Below, piece after piece: positions 46,054 through 55,248 of a stretch of DNA of 64,000 nucleotides. Within the stretch, counting starts at the first letter, position 1, and every line of letters starts with the position of its first letter. Made by a program: the position numbers and the translations under genes. The notes under the pieces are model-generated. The model made no database searches. It was not told the DNA's origin and saw nothing but the letters and a program-made list of their open reading frames with translations. The stretch spans positions 176,636 to 240,635 of the forward strand of contig NZ_SJPK01000009.1 in NCBI RefSeq assembly GCF_007859855.1, given 5' to 3'. This stretch comes from Allorhodopirellula solitaria. GTDB taxonomy: Bacteria; Planctomycetota; Planctomycetia; Pirellulales; Pirellulaceae.

Positions 46054-47397
46054 ATGGCCTACCCACGCACTTTTCAATCTTACTCCTTGAGCAACCCTTC
46101 GAAAGCAAGCACGATGTCGAGCGGAACCACCACGGAACGACCTCGAACAGATTGGAATGCTGGCGCGATTCCTAGCGTTCGCCCGGAACGCAATGCTGCG
46201 ACACTCGGTTGGATGCAGCGATTGACCAGACACAAGATGTTGAACTGGCTTTCCTCACTCGAGGGTGGGCAAGTCCAATTTTCGGATCCTCAATCCAACG
46301 AGGTCTTTGGTTCCTGGGAATCCCCGCATTCTGTGTCATGGCAAATTCACGATCCAACTTTCTACAGTCTGCTGGCGACGCAGGGGTCACTCGGGTTGGC
46401 GGAATCCTACCTCTGCGGTCACTGGGAAGTGGACGATCTCACGACGTTTCTGCGGATACTCTGCCGCAACCTTGGACGGACGTCGGGTATCACCACGCGT
46501 TTGGCGTCGGCGGCGGGGCAGTTGCGGCGATTGGCGTTTCGCCTCGACAATAATTCTCGCCGGGGCAGTCGCCGGCATATCGCAGCACACTACGACCTCA
46601 GCAATGAGTTCTTTGAGATGTTTCTCGACCCCACGATGATGTATTCGTCGGCCTGGTTCGAGAGTGCGGACACGCCGCTGCACGACGCCTCCCGAGCGAA
46701 AATCGATCGGGTTTGCGGCAAGCTCAAACTGCAACCCACCGATCACCTGCTCGAAATCGGAACGGGATGGGGCGGTTTCGCCCTACATGCGGCTCAGCAG
46801 TATGGCTGCCAGGTGACGACGACGACGATCTCGCAGGCGCAGTTCGAGATGACACGTGATCGTGTCCGTCGTGCTGGCCTGAGCGAGCGTATCGACACAC
46901 TCGCAAGCGACTATCGCGACCTCAATGGCCGCTACGACAAGCTCGTTTCGATCGAGGTGGTCGAAGCGATTGGCGAACGGCATCTAGACGATTTCTTTCG
47001 TCAATCCAGCCGTCTGCTCAAGCCCGGGGGACGATGCGTGATGCAGGCCATCGTCATGCCTGAGCAGCGCTATCAATCGTACCGTCGCTCCGTGGACTTC
47101 ATTCAAAAATACATTTTCCCCGGTGGATTCCTGCCTTCGATTGCGGCAATCCAGGATTCGGTGGGGCGGTCGACGTCATTTCGGCTGGACTCCATCGAGG
47201 ATATTTCGCCGCACTACGCGCAGACGCTATCGCACTGGCGCGAGCGATTTCAAAATCGTCTCGCTGACGTTCGCTCACTCGGCTTTGATGATCGCTTTAT
47301 TCGGATGTGGGAGTTTTACTTATGTTACTGCGAAGCCGCCTTTCGAGAACACGCAGTGAGAGTTGTTCAGATTGCTTGGGACAAACCAGCACGATGA
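46054..47397 (+). CDS. Cyclopropane-fatty-acyl-phospholipid synthase family methyltransferase, copy 1
   Basis: A 447-residue protein. The N-terminal domain (FSDPQSNEVFGSWESP, GSLGLAESYLCGHWEVDDL) is the CFA-synthase lipid-binding domain; HIAAHYDLSNEFFEMFLDP and MMYSSAWF follow. The SAM site is LLEIGTGWGGFALHAA near residue 233, with VSIEVVEAIGERHLDDFF and KYIFPGGFLPS. Compared with E. coli CFA synthase, the His of the LLHTIG segment (a bicarbonate ligand there) is replaced in VMQAIVM, as in a wider bacterial subfamily. It transfers a methylene or methyl group from SAM to the double bond of phospholipid acyl chains; the exact product is unknown. The stop overlaps the start of the second copy. 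Confidence 0.92.
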   Translation: MAYPRTFQSYSLSNPSKASTMSSGTTTERPRTDWNAGAIPSVRPERNAATLGWMQRLTRHKMLNWLSSLEGGQVQFSDPQSNEVFGSWESPHSVSWQIHDPTFYSLLATQGSLGLAESYLCGHWEVDDLTTFLRILCRNLGRTSGITTRLASAAGQLRRLAFRLDNNSRRGSRRHIAAHYDLSNEFFEMFLDPTMMYSSAWFESADTPLHDASRAKIDRVCGKLKLQPTDHLLEIGTGWGGFALHAAQQYGCQVTTTTISQAQFEMTRDRVRRAGLSERIDTLASDYRDLNGRYDKLVSIEVVEAIGERHLDDFFRQSSRLLKPGGRCVMQAIVMPEQRYQSYRRSVDFIQKYIFPGGFLPSIAAIQDSVGRSTSFRLDSIEDISPHYAQTLSHWRERFQNRLADVRSLGFDDRFIRMWEFYLCYCEAAFREHAVRVVQIAWDKPAR

Positions 47398-48458
47398 ATC
47401 CACCGTGGAACCTCGCCTCGGTAGTGCCCAACTACCTATTCGCCCGACTCGCCGGGACAGCCGAGCAAGGCCGTGTCCCCGATTGGTTGGTGAGGCGCGG
47501 GATCCGCCGGTTGCTCAGGAACCGGCTCGATGATCTCGATGCCGTCCACGCCGATGATGCGGCGCAGCGTCTGCGTACCGAAGTGGCCGCTCAACCGATC
47601 GCAGTCTCAACCCATGAAGCCAATGATCAGCACTACGAAGTCCCCGCGTCGTTCTATGAACACGTGCTCGGTCCGCAACTCAAGTATAGCTGTTGCTACT
47701 GGGACACTCGAACAACCGAATTGGCCGAAGCCGAGACGAACGCGTTGGAGATCACCGCGTCCCACGCAGAACTCGCCGATGGTATGGACATACTCGAACT
47801 GGGATGCGGGTGGGGTTCGCTGTCGCTGTGGATGGCGGAGCGGTTTCCCAGCAGCCGGATCACTTCGCTTTCCAACTCCCATTCACAACGGCGGTTCATC
47901 GAAGCCCATGCTCGAGAACGCGGATTGACCAACCTCAGTGTCGTGACAGCCGACGTCAATGCGTTTCGGTCGCTTGAGACGTTCGACCGCATCGTCTCAG
48001 TAGAAATGTTCGAGCATATGCGAAACCATGAGCGTCTGATGTCCCATATTCATGCCTGGCTGCGGCCCAAAGGGAAACTGTTCGTGCACCTGTTCTGCCA
48101 CCGCACGACGCCTTATCTGTTTGATACCGACGGGGAGAGGAATTGGATGGGACGCCACTTCTTCACCGGCGGCATGATGCCCAGCGATGGCTGGCTGCCC
48201 CAATCCAGCGGTGCACTCGGGCTTGCCGACCAATGGCAGTGGAATGGAGAACATTACGCGAAGACCTGCCGCCACTGGCTGGCGAACCTCGACGCGAACA
48301 TGCAATCGCTTCAGCCGATCATGGCGAAGACCTACGGCCGTCCGAATGCCAACCGCTGGCTGCATCGTTGGCGAATATTTTTCATGGCCTGCGAAGAACT
48401 GTTTGCCACTGAAAACGGCACGCAGTGGTATGTCAATCATTACCTGTTCGAAAAGTAA
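47394..48458 (+). CDS. Cyclopropane-synthase-like SAM methyltransferase, copy 2
   Basis: A 354-residue protein. The ATG overlaps the preceding stop (ATGA). It belongs to a shorter, diverged branch: HYEVPASFYEHVLGPQLKYS, ILELGCGWGSLSLWMAERF near residue 130, VSVEMFEHMRNHERLM, LFVHLFCHRTTPYLF and HFFTGGMMPSDGW. It lacks the full N-terminal lipid-binding domain of copy 1 but retains the His in the VHLFCH segment. It probably methylates acyl chains, a different substrate or an intermediate of the same pathway. Two such enzymes in one operon suggest consecutive steps. Confidence 0.9.
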   Translation: MNPPWNLASVVPNYLFARLAGTAEQGRVPDWLVRRGIRRLLRNRLDDLDAVHADDAAQRLRTEVAAQPIAVSTHEANDQHYEVPASFYEHVLGPQLKYSCCYWDTRTTELAEAETNALEITASHAELADGMDILELGCGWGSLSLWMAERFPSSRITSLSNSHSQRRFIEAHARERGLTNLSVVTADVNAFRSLETFDRIVSVEMFEHMRNHERLMSHIHAWLRPKGKLFVHLFCHRTTPYLFDTDGERNWMGRHFFTGGMMPSDGWLPQSSGALGLADQWQWNGEHYAKTCRHWLANLDANMQSLQPIMAKTYGRPNANRWLHRWRIFFMACEELFATENGTQWYVNHYLFEK

Positions 48459-48463
48459 ATGTT

Positions 48464-49252
48464 GTGATCGTTAGTTTCACCTACTGCGCCGCTGTTATCG
48501 GCGTCCTGATGGTCAGCGTTTGGCTGGTCAGTCTCTACCGACGCGACGTCAGCATCATCGATATCGTGTGGGGGCTGGGGTTCGTCTTGGTTGCATGGAC
48601 CGCCTACGCCATGAGATCGGAGCCCGGCGACAGCCTGCTTGTACCGGTACTCACGACGATCTGGGGTTTGCGGCTCAGCGCATACCTCGGCTGGAGAAAT
48701 CACGGTCAGGGCGAAGATCCACGCTATCAGAAGATGCGTTCGAAGTGGGGAGACGCATTCCCATGGGTGAGTTTGTTGACAGTCTTTGGTGTGCAAGCCG
48801 CCGTGATGTGGGTCGTCTCCCTACCGCTGCAATCTCTCTATGATGGCGCTGACGATTCTCGTGTTGGGATGAGCGTGTTCGGCGTCATCCTTTTCTCGGT
48901 TGGATTGTTCTTCGAAGCGGTCGGCGACTGGCAACTGGCACGATTCAAAGCGAATCCGACGAACGCCGGCCAAGTCATGGATCAGGGCTTGTGGCGCTAC
49001 ACGCGCCATCCCAACTACTTCGGTGACTTTCTCGTCTGGTGGGGATTGTTTTTTACGGCGTACGCCACCAGCCACGTGGGTTGGGCGATCATCGGTCCGA
49101 TCGTGATGTCAATATTCCTCATGCGCGTCTCCGGTGTGACGCTCCTGGAAAAATCGCTCGAAGAGTCCAAGCCGGGCTATCGCGAGTATGTCGAGCGGAC
49201 CAACGCGTTCTTCCCAGGTTGGCGTTCTGTGAAAAATCAGAGTGTCCAGTAA
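48464..49252 (+). CDS. DUF1295 membrane protein (steroid 5-alpha-reductase-like)
   Basis: A 262-residue integral membrane protein. The GTG at 48464 lies five bases after the previous stop; a later ATG (48509) is possible. About six hydrophobic helices. The C-terminal signature LWRYTRHPNYFGDFLVWWG and LLEKSLEESKPGYREYVERT belongs to DUF1295/ICMT-like enzymes, which reduce or methylate lipid substrates. In related clusters it accompanies CFA-like methyltransferases. It is the last gene of the operon and its 3' end overlaps the convergent antiporter gene by 16 bases. Confidence 0.9.
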   Translation: MIVSFTYCAAVIGVLMVSVWLVSLYRRDVSIIDIVWGLGFVLVAWTAYAMRSEPGDSLLVPVLTTIWGLRLSAYLGWRNHGQGEDPRYQKMRSKWGDAFPWVSLLTVFGVQAAVMWVVSLPLQSLYDGADDSRVGMSVFGVILFSVGLFFEAVGDWQLARFKANPTNAGQVMDQGLWRYTRHPNYFGDFLVWWGLFFTAYATSHVGWAIIGPIVMSIFLMRVSGVTLLEKSLEESKPGYREYVERTNAFFPGWRSVKNQSVQ

Positions 49253-50295
49253 ACGAGCAGTCCGCAAGCGTAGACCACGAGGACGGCGAATGAATCCACA
49301 CCCATCCCCAATATGGTCTTGTCCCGTCGTTCGAGAATCCCCCACAGGTAGAGGCTGGTCACGACGATGCCCAAGGCCGCCAGGAACGCTGCGGAGTTCG
49401 GCATCGCGTCAAAAATGGGGCCATCTCGATATGCGAGTTCCGCAGGCAGAAAGAGGGCAATCTCCATGCTATTCGTTCCCAAGATGTTCGCTGCCGCCAT
49501 ACTGTAGGCGCCAAAGCGAACAGCAGAATAGGTGGTGCTAACCTCGGGTAAGCTGGTGGCGAAAGCGACCAGGGTCGCGCCGACAATGCCTTGCCCCAGC
49601 CCACTCTGCTCGGCGATGGCCTCACCCGTTTTCGCCACGGTCACGCCGCCAACCAAAACGACCAGCGAAGCCATCGAGAAATATCCAACCAGCATTGCCG
49701 TGGACGTCTTTTGGAATGATTGCTCGTGAGCGTCCTTGAGATCGCGAGCGGACTCAGGTGGCTGAGCCACCTCTCCACGCGGCTCCCAACGTGGATCGCC
49801 TTCGTAGCGGTAAATGACCCAAACCGAGAACACGTAGGCTGCGAAAAGCGCGACCGGCCAAAAGCCGATTCCCGCCACCGAAAAGAGCTCTTGGCTGGTG
49901 ACAGCGGCCGAGGCGAGAGCGACCAATCCGATCAGCATCACACCGACCATCAGCAAGGAGGACTGTGGTGAAAACAATGTCAGCGGCCGACCGCGGAGCA
50001 CGAATGCGTCAACCAGCGCGAGCACAGCGATCTGCATCACGACGCCACCAAGCAGATTCGTGCCAGCGAGTTCTGCCGCACCGCTCGATGCTGCCGTCAC
50101 GGTCGTTGCCAGTTCAGGCAGACTCGTGGCGCCGCCGAGAAGCAGCGCTCCAGCGAACGCCTTGCCGAGCCCCGTGCGATCAGCGAACAAGTCGACATAC
50201 TGACTCAGCTTCGTTCCCGCCAACCATACCAGCAGCGCACCGCCAGCGAATAGCAGTCCGTTGATCGCCAGCGAGGTTTCGGTGAGATCGGGCAT
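49237..50295 (-). CDS. Sodium/calcium exchanger family (CaCA) antiporter
   Basis: A 352-residue membrane protein starting at the ATG at 50295; longer in-frame starts lack support. About ten helices in two homologous halves, each with an alpha-repeat: GGATSLPELATTVTAA near residue 55 and VAFATSLPEVSTTYSA near residue 245, as in YrbG-like exchangers. GTNLLGGVVMQIAV and GTNSMEIALFLPAEL also match. It would exchange Ca2+ (or another cation) for Na+ or H+ across the inner membrane. A charged cytoplasmic loop (about 165-195) separates the halves. It overlaps the end of the DUF1295 gene on the opposite strand. Confidence 0.92.
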   Translation of the reverse strand: MPDLTETSLAINGLLFAGGALLVWLAGTKLSQYVDLFADRTGLGKAFAGALLLGGATSLPELATTVTAASSGAAELAGTNLLGGVVMQIAVLALVDAFVLRGRPLTLFSPQSSLLMVGVMLIGLVALASAAVTSQELFSVAGIGFWPVALFAAYVFSVWVIYRYEGDPRWEPRGEVAQPPESARDLKDAHEQSFQKTSTAMLVGYFSMASLVVLVGGVTVAKTGEAIAEQSGLGQGIVGATLVAFATSLPEVSTTYSAVRFGAYSMAAANILGTNSMEIALFLPAELAYRDGPIFDAMPNSAAFLAALGIVVTSLYLWGILERRDKTILGMGVDSFAVLVVYACGLLVYWTL

Positions 50296-50430
50296 GAGGA
50301 AGCTTTCGTGATGCAGGAAGCCGAGATCGCCGTGGGAAGAACCGTTCTGGACGCTTCCCATCCTGCGCACGACCGACGCAACTGGCGCGCCGTCTGCTGC
50401 ACTGGGAGACTCTCAATACGCGGAGGCCCT

Positions 50431-51042
50431 ATGCATTCTATGATTAGTGAATTTCTCGAGCACTACGGCGCGCTGGGTGTCGCCGCGCTCATGCTGCTGG
50501 AGAACATCTTCCCACCGATTCCATCGGAACTCGTCATGCCCTGGGCAGGATACTCGGTCAGCCAGTCCGAGATGTCTTTCGCAGCCGTCGTCACTGCGGG
50601 GAGTTGCGGATCGTTCATTGGGGCGATGCTCTGGTATTTCCTCGCTCGATGGATCGGCAAGGATCGGTTAGCGCGGTGGATTGAAGGTCATGGCGTTTGG
50701 TTAACGATCACCCCGCAGGACCTCGATCGCGTAGAAGATTGGTTCGATGCGTGGGGGACCGTGGCGGTGTTCGTGTGCCGAATGATCCCGGGACTGCGAA
50801 CGTTAATCAGCGTCCCCGCCGGTTTCGCTCAAATGCCCATCGGCCGGTTCACGGTGATGACGGCACTGGGCACCGTGATTTGGACCGCACTGTTGGCGGG
50901 ACTGGGTTGGTGGCTAGGGGACAACTACAGCCAACTCGCTGGGCCGCTGGGTTGGATCAGCACGGCCGTCGTAGCTGCCATGTTCGCATGGTGGGTCTAC
51001 CGACTGGTTCAACATCGATCGCGATCGGCAAACGAGGCTTGA
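50431..51042 (+). CDS. DedA family membrane protein
   Basis: A 203-residue protein. The ATG at 50431 follows a CGGAGG ribosome site by about five bases. The DedA features are present: ENIFPPIPSELVMPWAGY (re-entrant loop with conserved Glu and Pro), a membrane segment with a Gly-rich FIGAMLWYFLARWIG, and VFVCRMIPGLRTLISVPAGF with the conserved Arg of the second loop. DedA proteins include flippases for undecaprenyl phosphate or phosphatidylethanolamine; which lipid is moved here is unknown. It is divergent from the antiporter gene, with about 135 bases between. Confidence 0.93.
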   Translation: MHSMISEFLEHYGALGVAALMLLENIFPPIPSELVMPWAGYSVSQSEMSFAAVVTAGSCGSFIGAMLWYFLARWIGKDRLARWIEGHGVWLTITPQDLDRVEDWFDAWGTVAVFVCRMIPGLRTLISVPAGFAQMPIGRFTVMTALGTVIWTALLAGLGWWLGDNYSQLAGPLGWISTAVVAAMFAWWVYRLVQHRSRSANEA

Positions 51043-51102
51043 GATGCCGGCGACGCCTGAGCGGAGCGGAAAACTGCTCGAGCGCGAGCAGCATCAGCTG
51101 GC

Positions 51103-51588
51103 TTAATCCGCCTTCGAATCCTCTCCCTCTTCGAGATCGTCGGTCACGCGATCGGTCAGCCACTTCAGTATATACAGCACAGATGCTGCGAAGACGGTCA
51201 GCGAGACCGCTAGAAAGGTGCGTTCCACTGCAATCGCGACGCCAATGCCCGCGGTCAGGTAGATCGTCGCTGCGGTCGTCAGCCCTTCCACGCCCTGGTT
51301 TTTCTGATGGACGATCGTGCCGGCGCCTAAGAAACTGATTCCGACGACGATCGCTTGTAGAATCCGGATCGGATCGGGGCTAAGCATGGAGTCGGGATAG
51401 CGAACCTCAAACTGATCAACGATCTCGCGGCTCAAGATCATCAGCAACGCCGAGCCAGCACAGACGAAAATGTGGGTGCGAACGCCCGCTGGCTTGTCGG
51501 CCAACTCCCGTTCCAACCCCAACACGCCACCGCATGCCGCCGCAATGGCGATGGTGATCAGGTTCGCGATATCATTGGGGTGCATCAT
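51103..51588 (-). CDS. MgtC/SapB family membrane protein
   Basis: A 161-residue protein using the ATG at 51588; a longer frame to 51657 overlaps the SPW gene. The family pattern is LITIAIAAACGGVLGLERELADKPAGVRTHIFV, given here as motifs GGVLGLERE and AGVRTHIFV. FLGAGTIVHQKNQGVEGLTTAATIYLTAGIG follows as motifs FLGAGTI and GLTTAATI. Four to five helices and a charged acidic tail. MgtC proteins modulate membrane potential/ATP synthase or magnesium adaptation; the short form here lacks the cytosolic ACT domain. It is probably co-transcribed with the upstream SPW, VKOR and SDR genes. Confidence 0.9.
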   Translation of the reverse strand: MMHPNDIANLITIAIAAACGGVLGLERELADKPAGVRTHIFVCAGSALLMILSREIVDQFEVRYPDSMLSPDPIRILQAIVVGISFLGAGTIVHQKNQGVEGLTTAATIYLTAGIGVAIAVERTFLAVSLTVFAASVLYILKWLTDRVTDDLEEGEDSKAD

Positions 51589-51629
51589 ATCGGACAAGGG
51601 ACATACTCCACGTCTCGCAGGCGGCACGA

Positions 51630-51977
51630 TCAGGCTTGAGATTCCCCATGACGCCAAGCTTGCGGCGGTAGGGATGCCTGGTTAGGGATCACGGCGATCA
51701 TCATCAAGAACAACCCGACGACGATATGGTTTTGATGGGCGGGCGTGGGAGGAATTTCCGCAAAGCGTCCCCAAAGCACCAATCCGGCACTCACTAATAG
51801 GATCAGTAAATGCGCGTGACGTGTCGGCCGCCAGTAGGAAAGCCCCGAAAACAGCCAGATCAGTGAAGCGATCCCGATGTCCGCCCACAATAGTGTCCCA
51901 TTGTCCTGCACACCGAAGACAAACGGGCTCACGGCCAACCAGACCGCGGTCATGATTTCAACTACTCGTCCCCACAT
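51630..51977 (-). CDS. SPW-repeat membrane protein
   Basis: A 115-residue protein with four hydrophobic helices. It contains AVWLAVSPFVFGVQDNGTL, the SPW-type motif (Ser-Pro plus aromatic) of a small membrane-protein family, followed by a repeat of similar spacing. Its start overlaps the stop of the VKOR gene by one base. Function is unknown in the family, which recurs beside SDR and VKOR genes. Confidence 0.85.
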   Translation of the reverse strand: MWGRVVEIMTAVWLAVSPFVFGVQDNGTLLWADIGIASLIWLFSGLSYWRPTRHAHLLILLVSAGLVLWGRFAEIPPTPAHQNHIVVGLFLMMIAVIPNQASLPPQAWRHGESQA

Positions 51978-52609
51978 CAGTCCACCTCTCGCGATAGAAG
52001 TCGTTCGGCTGTCGCGTCAAGCCGCTCGTTCCGCCTGCCCCAGAAAGCGTCCCACAGCAAACGTTTGTCATGATGTTCCTTCCAGATCAACCACAAGTAC
52101 GTCAGTGAGACTCGCACTTCGTCCCACGCCCAATAAACCAGCAACAGCGAAATCGCCGCTGTGACCAAACAGAGAAAGCACCATGAGCCAACAAGAAATG
52201 CCTGGCAGAGGACTAGCACAACGCTCACGACACCGAGTGGAATCACATCAATGCCGAAGAGAATGACCAGCCACGGACGGTATTGCCATCGCCGGGTTGA
52301 GCCAGCAAACCCCAAGATCGCGTCGCCAAGATAGGCGAGAACCCCCAGCGATGCGTCATGGATCCCCAGCAGACCGTACATCGTTGTCGCGGTGTCAGAC
52401 TTCAGCACATTTTCGCTGCCATCACCGAAAACCGGGTCGTAGACGCTATCGATGAGCCCCCACTGAAACAGCGAAAGATGCACCGAGATCAGTGCGGCGA
52501 CGAGCGCCAAGACGCAGATCGGAATCCGCTGACTCCACGCAGACGGATTGTAGCGGTACGGGGGAACGTTCGCGTGGATGTCTTGCGTGCTTAAGATTTG
52601 ATTCGACAT
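51977..52609 (-). CDS. Vitamin K epoxide reductase (VKOR) family membrane protein
   Basis: A 210-residue protein with four to five helices. [16 protein letters not shown], then [20 protein letters not shown] and [20 protein letters not shown] match the bacterial VKOR-like family. A CxxC (WCFLCLV) lies in the last helices at the quinone-reactive position. The first pair of loop cysteines seen in classic VKORs is replaced by Asp-Gly/Ser residues, as in this subfamily, so disulfide relay may work differently. It overlaps both neighbours by one base. Confidence 0.85.
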   Translation of the reverse strand: MSNQILSTQDIHANVPPYRYNPSAWSQRIPICVLALVAALISVHLSLFQWGLIDSVYDPVFGDGSENVLKSDTATTMYGLLGIHDASLGVLAYLGDAILGFAGSTRRWQYRPWLVILFGIDVIPLGVVSVVLVLCQAFLVGSWCFLCLVTAAISLLLVYWAWDEVRVSLTYLWLIWKEHHDKRLLWDAFWGRRNERLDATAERLLSREVD

Positions 52610-53661
52610 CAGTTCAACCCATTCTTACGGAACCATGCCTCCGAATCCGATTGCAGCAACCCCGTCATCTTGGGGATGGTCTCTCGTAGACTGTGTTTGG
52701 GCTGCCACGCCAGTAGCTCCTTGGCTCTGGTAATATCCAAGGCGTAGTGATCGTCCGCCATGCTCACCATGAACGGTTTGATGAACGCGTCACCGCCCTG
52801 AAGTACATCGGTCACGGCCGCTCCGACTTTGGCGACGGTGGGCGGCACATACAACGTGGCCCATTCTTTCCCATAGAGTTCCTCGCCGATCAGGTCTTGC
52901 AGGTCGCCGTAGGAAAGAGGATCCGCTTCCCCAATCAGGATAGCGGTCTTCGGCTCAATCGATTGCCGCCGCTCCACCGTCAACACGATCGATTCGACAG
53001 CGTCGTCAAGGTGAACCGCAGATTGGCCAGCATCGCTATCTCCGGGGAAGAAATGGCCTTGAAAATCTTTTTCGTAAATGCGCTTCATCTGTTGGACGAT
53101 GGTGGGCTGGCGACCATAGTCGGTGTACACACCCGCCATACGGAGAAACACGCTCGGCACGCCCGGGTGACCATCGCGTATTAACCGTTCCGTTTTGACC
53201 TTGCTCTGAGGGTAGGGCCATTTCGCTTCGAGCGGATCGTCCTCGCGGATGTGGTCGCCGATCGAGCAGGGAGCGTGAACCAACATGGTGCTCGTGAAGA
53301 CAAATTGATCGCACTGAAAATCTTCAAGCTCGTTGAGCAACCGATCGGTGCCGTTGACGGTGACCTTGTCGTAAAGATCGCTGTCCTCTCCGGAGAAGTC
53401 GTAGTACGCCGCCATATGCACGACGCTGGCGAGTTTCGAGCCAGTCAATTCAGCGACCTTGCTCATCGCCGCACGAACGGAACTCGAATCGGTGACATCG
53501 CATTCGATATCCCGAACCCGCTCGTGATTCTTGGGCGGTTCGGGCAATCCCACCCGGTCGAACCCGAAGACCTGATAGCCCGCTCCAGCGAGCCGGTCGC
53601 AAACGGCGCTACCGAGCAGCCCAGAACTGCCGGTTACGATCACAGCTGGAAGTTCGTCCAT
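52609..53661 (-). CDS. NAD-dependent epimerase/dehydratase (extended SDR)
   Basis: A 350-residue protein. The ATG at 53661 has GAGGAG seven bases upstream and is preferred over the ATG at 53676, which lies before that site. It has the Rossmann motif [12 protein letters not shown], the VVHMAAYYD strand, a catalytic Ser/Thr in FTSTMLVH, and YPQSKVKTE with the active-site Tyr-x3-Lys. It would oxidise, reduce or epimerise a sugar or sterol-like substrate using NAD(P). It is the first gene of the SDR-VKOR-SPW-MgtC operon. Confidence 0.92.
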   Translation of the reverse strand: MDELPAVIVTGSSGLLGSAVCDRLAGAGYQVFGFDRVGLPEPPKNHERVRDIECDVTDSSSVRAAMSKVAELTGSKLASVVHMAAYYDFSGEDSDLYDKVTVNGTDRLLNELEDFQCDQFVFTSTMLVHAPCSIGDHIREDDPLEAKWPYPQSKVKTERLIRDGHPGVPSVFLRMAGVYTDYGRQPTIVQQMKRIYEKDFQGHFFPGDSDAGQSAVHLDDAVESIVLTVERRQSIEPKTAILIGEADPLSYGDLQDLIGEELYGKEWATLYVPPTVAKVGAAVTDVLQGGDAFIKPFMVSMADDHYALDITRAKELLAWQPKHSLRETIPKMTGLLQSDSEAWFRKNGLN

Positions 53662-54088
53662 CTCGTCGCTCCTCATCGTAAAAGCCTACCCAAACAAGAG
53701 ATCGCCCTCTCGAACGGGCTCTCAGGGTGGATTGTCATGCACATCGTCGATTTTCCGAGCCACACTCGGCTCTCTCCGGCAGGGCGTTTCACAGGCTGGG
53801 CCGTGAAAACACGTCCTCTGCGGTACGGCATCGGGCATGCAATTGGCGTGCCGCCACGAGGCCTCAACGACATGCCGGGTTCTTCTCGCTCTGCAGCGGC
53901 AGTCATCTAGGATGCGAGAAATGACAGGTGAGCGGAAACGTCTTGGTAAGCTGGTGGGATCATGGCAGCGGCGCCGGTTTTTTCGATTTCTTCGCTGGAA
54001 TCGGTTATCAGCGATGGGGAGGCTGGCCGATTGATGCAGTAACGCTACTTTCATCACGCGCAAGTCTCCTGTTACTCGGAATCCAGCC
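53662..54088. other. Intergenic region upstream of fliW
   Basis: No convincing gene or RNA in these 430 bases. The open frames are short and lack family features. No strong promoter is obvious. Confidence 0.45.
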
Positions 54089-54553
54089 ATGCGGATTGAC
54101 ACTCATCGCTTCGGCACACTCGAAATGAATGCCGATCAATTGTTCGTCTTCCCACAGGGTCTCGTTGGCATGGAGTCACTGCATCAATGGGCATTGATCC
54201 CTGACCCTGACAACGAGTCGGTGGCATGGTTGCAGTCGGCCGCACGTGGGGACCGGGCTTTGGCCGTGGTCAGCCCGCGTGCTTTCTTCCCCGATTACCG
54301 GGTTCACGTCGGTCGTCGCGACCTGGCGGGACTGCATCTCGGCTCGGGGGCGGAGGTATACATCATGACGACGGTCGCCGGGCATGTGGGGAAACTGACA
54401 ACGAACTTGCGAGCACCTTTGTTGATCAACCTGGACCGGCGGCTGGGATGCCAGGTCATCACCAATGACGATCGACCGCTACGCCAACCGCTGCCGACGT
54501 TGCTCCGTAGCATGGACGCACCGCTGCCGATTTCGCAGGTCCGCGCCGCATAG
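54089..54553 (+). CDS. fliW: Flagellar assembly factor FliW
   Basis: A 154-residue protein. FliW binds CsrA and flagellin, so that CsrA is sequestered until flagellin is exported. Family features are [20 protein letters not shown] at the N-terminus, [16 protein letters not shown], and C-terminal [21 protein letters not shown] with QVITNDD. Length is normal. A csrA gene follows on the same strand after 255 bases, the common fliW-csrA arrangement. No flagellar structural genes lie in the window. Confidence 0.95.
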   Translation: MRIDTHRFGTLEMNADQLFVFPQGLVGMESLHQWALIPDPDNESVAWLQSAARGDRALAVVSPRAFFPDYRVHVGRRDLAGLHLGSGAEVYIMTTVAGHVGKLTTNLRAPLLINLDRRLGCQVITNDDRPLRQPLPTLLRSMDAPLPISQVRAA

Positions 54554-54808
54554 ACATTGCTAGAAGCTAGTATCGGCACGACCGGTACGTGTGGACCTTC
54601 TGAGGGGATCGTGGACAAAACAGAGCATGGGGGACGATTAGCCTTTTAACGAGGCGGAGGCAATCAGTTTTGCCGCCAGGTTCAGACCTCGTTGGATTGT
54701 TGCGATGGAATGCAGATCACGGCATGGATTGCCGAACCGAACGCATCAAGATTCCAACCAATTTGGTCCCATAGATTCTCTCCCTAGAAATATCATACCG
54801 AGGACATC

Positions 54809-55033
54809 ATGCTCGTCCTTTCCAGACACCGCGACGAAAGCATCATGATTGGTGATGACGTGGTTGTAACCATCGTTGACATTCGCGGCGACAAAGTTCG
54901 CCTCGGCATCGAGGCGCCCCAGGCGATACCGGTGCACCGTCAAGAGGTTTACGACGCGATCCAACGTGAGAACCGCCGCGCTTCGCAAACCGGAGCCGGT
55001 GCCACCAAGGATGTGCGTCCGCCCAAATCTTGA
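54809..55033 (+). CDS. csrA: Carbon storage regulator CsrA
   Basis: A 74-residue RNA-binding translational regulator. The core MLVLSRHRDESIMIGDDVVV, RGDKVRLGIEAP and IPVHRQEVYDAI is fully conserved, including the RNA-contacting Leu/Arg and the VHR motif. The C-terminal tail of about 20 residues is polar. It follows fliW, its protein antagonist. Confidence 0.97.
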   Translation: MLVLSRHRDESIMIGDDVVVTIVDIRGDKVRLGIEAPQAIPVHRQEVYDAIQRENRRASQTGAGATKDVRPPKS

Positions 55034-55248
55034 GCGGCACGCCCTCATAGCCCGCATCGCCACGCTCGCTCGAGTGAGGGGCGGGCCGGTGAAAAAAACA
55101 AGTCCGTCCGGCTGTGTCGCGGAGTGATTGCACCTCGCTCCATCCCGGCTCGGCGGGCGTATGGATTTCATGACAGCGGCCAAGGCACACGTCATCGCTC
55201 GAAGCCTGGTCCTTCTTCCACTCGATACACCGGGTGATCCGCTCGCCG

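Noticed and set aside
54089..55033. Flagellar gene cluster
   Set aside because: Only fliW and csrA are present; no structural, motor or export genes are adjacent.
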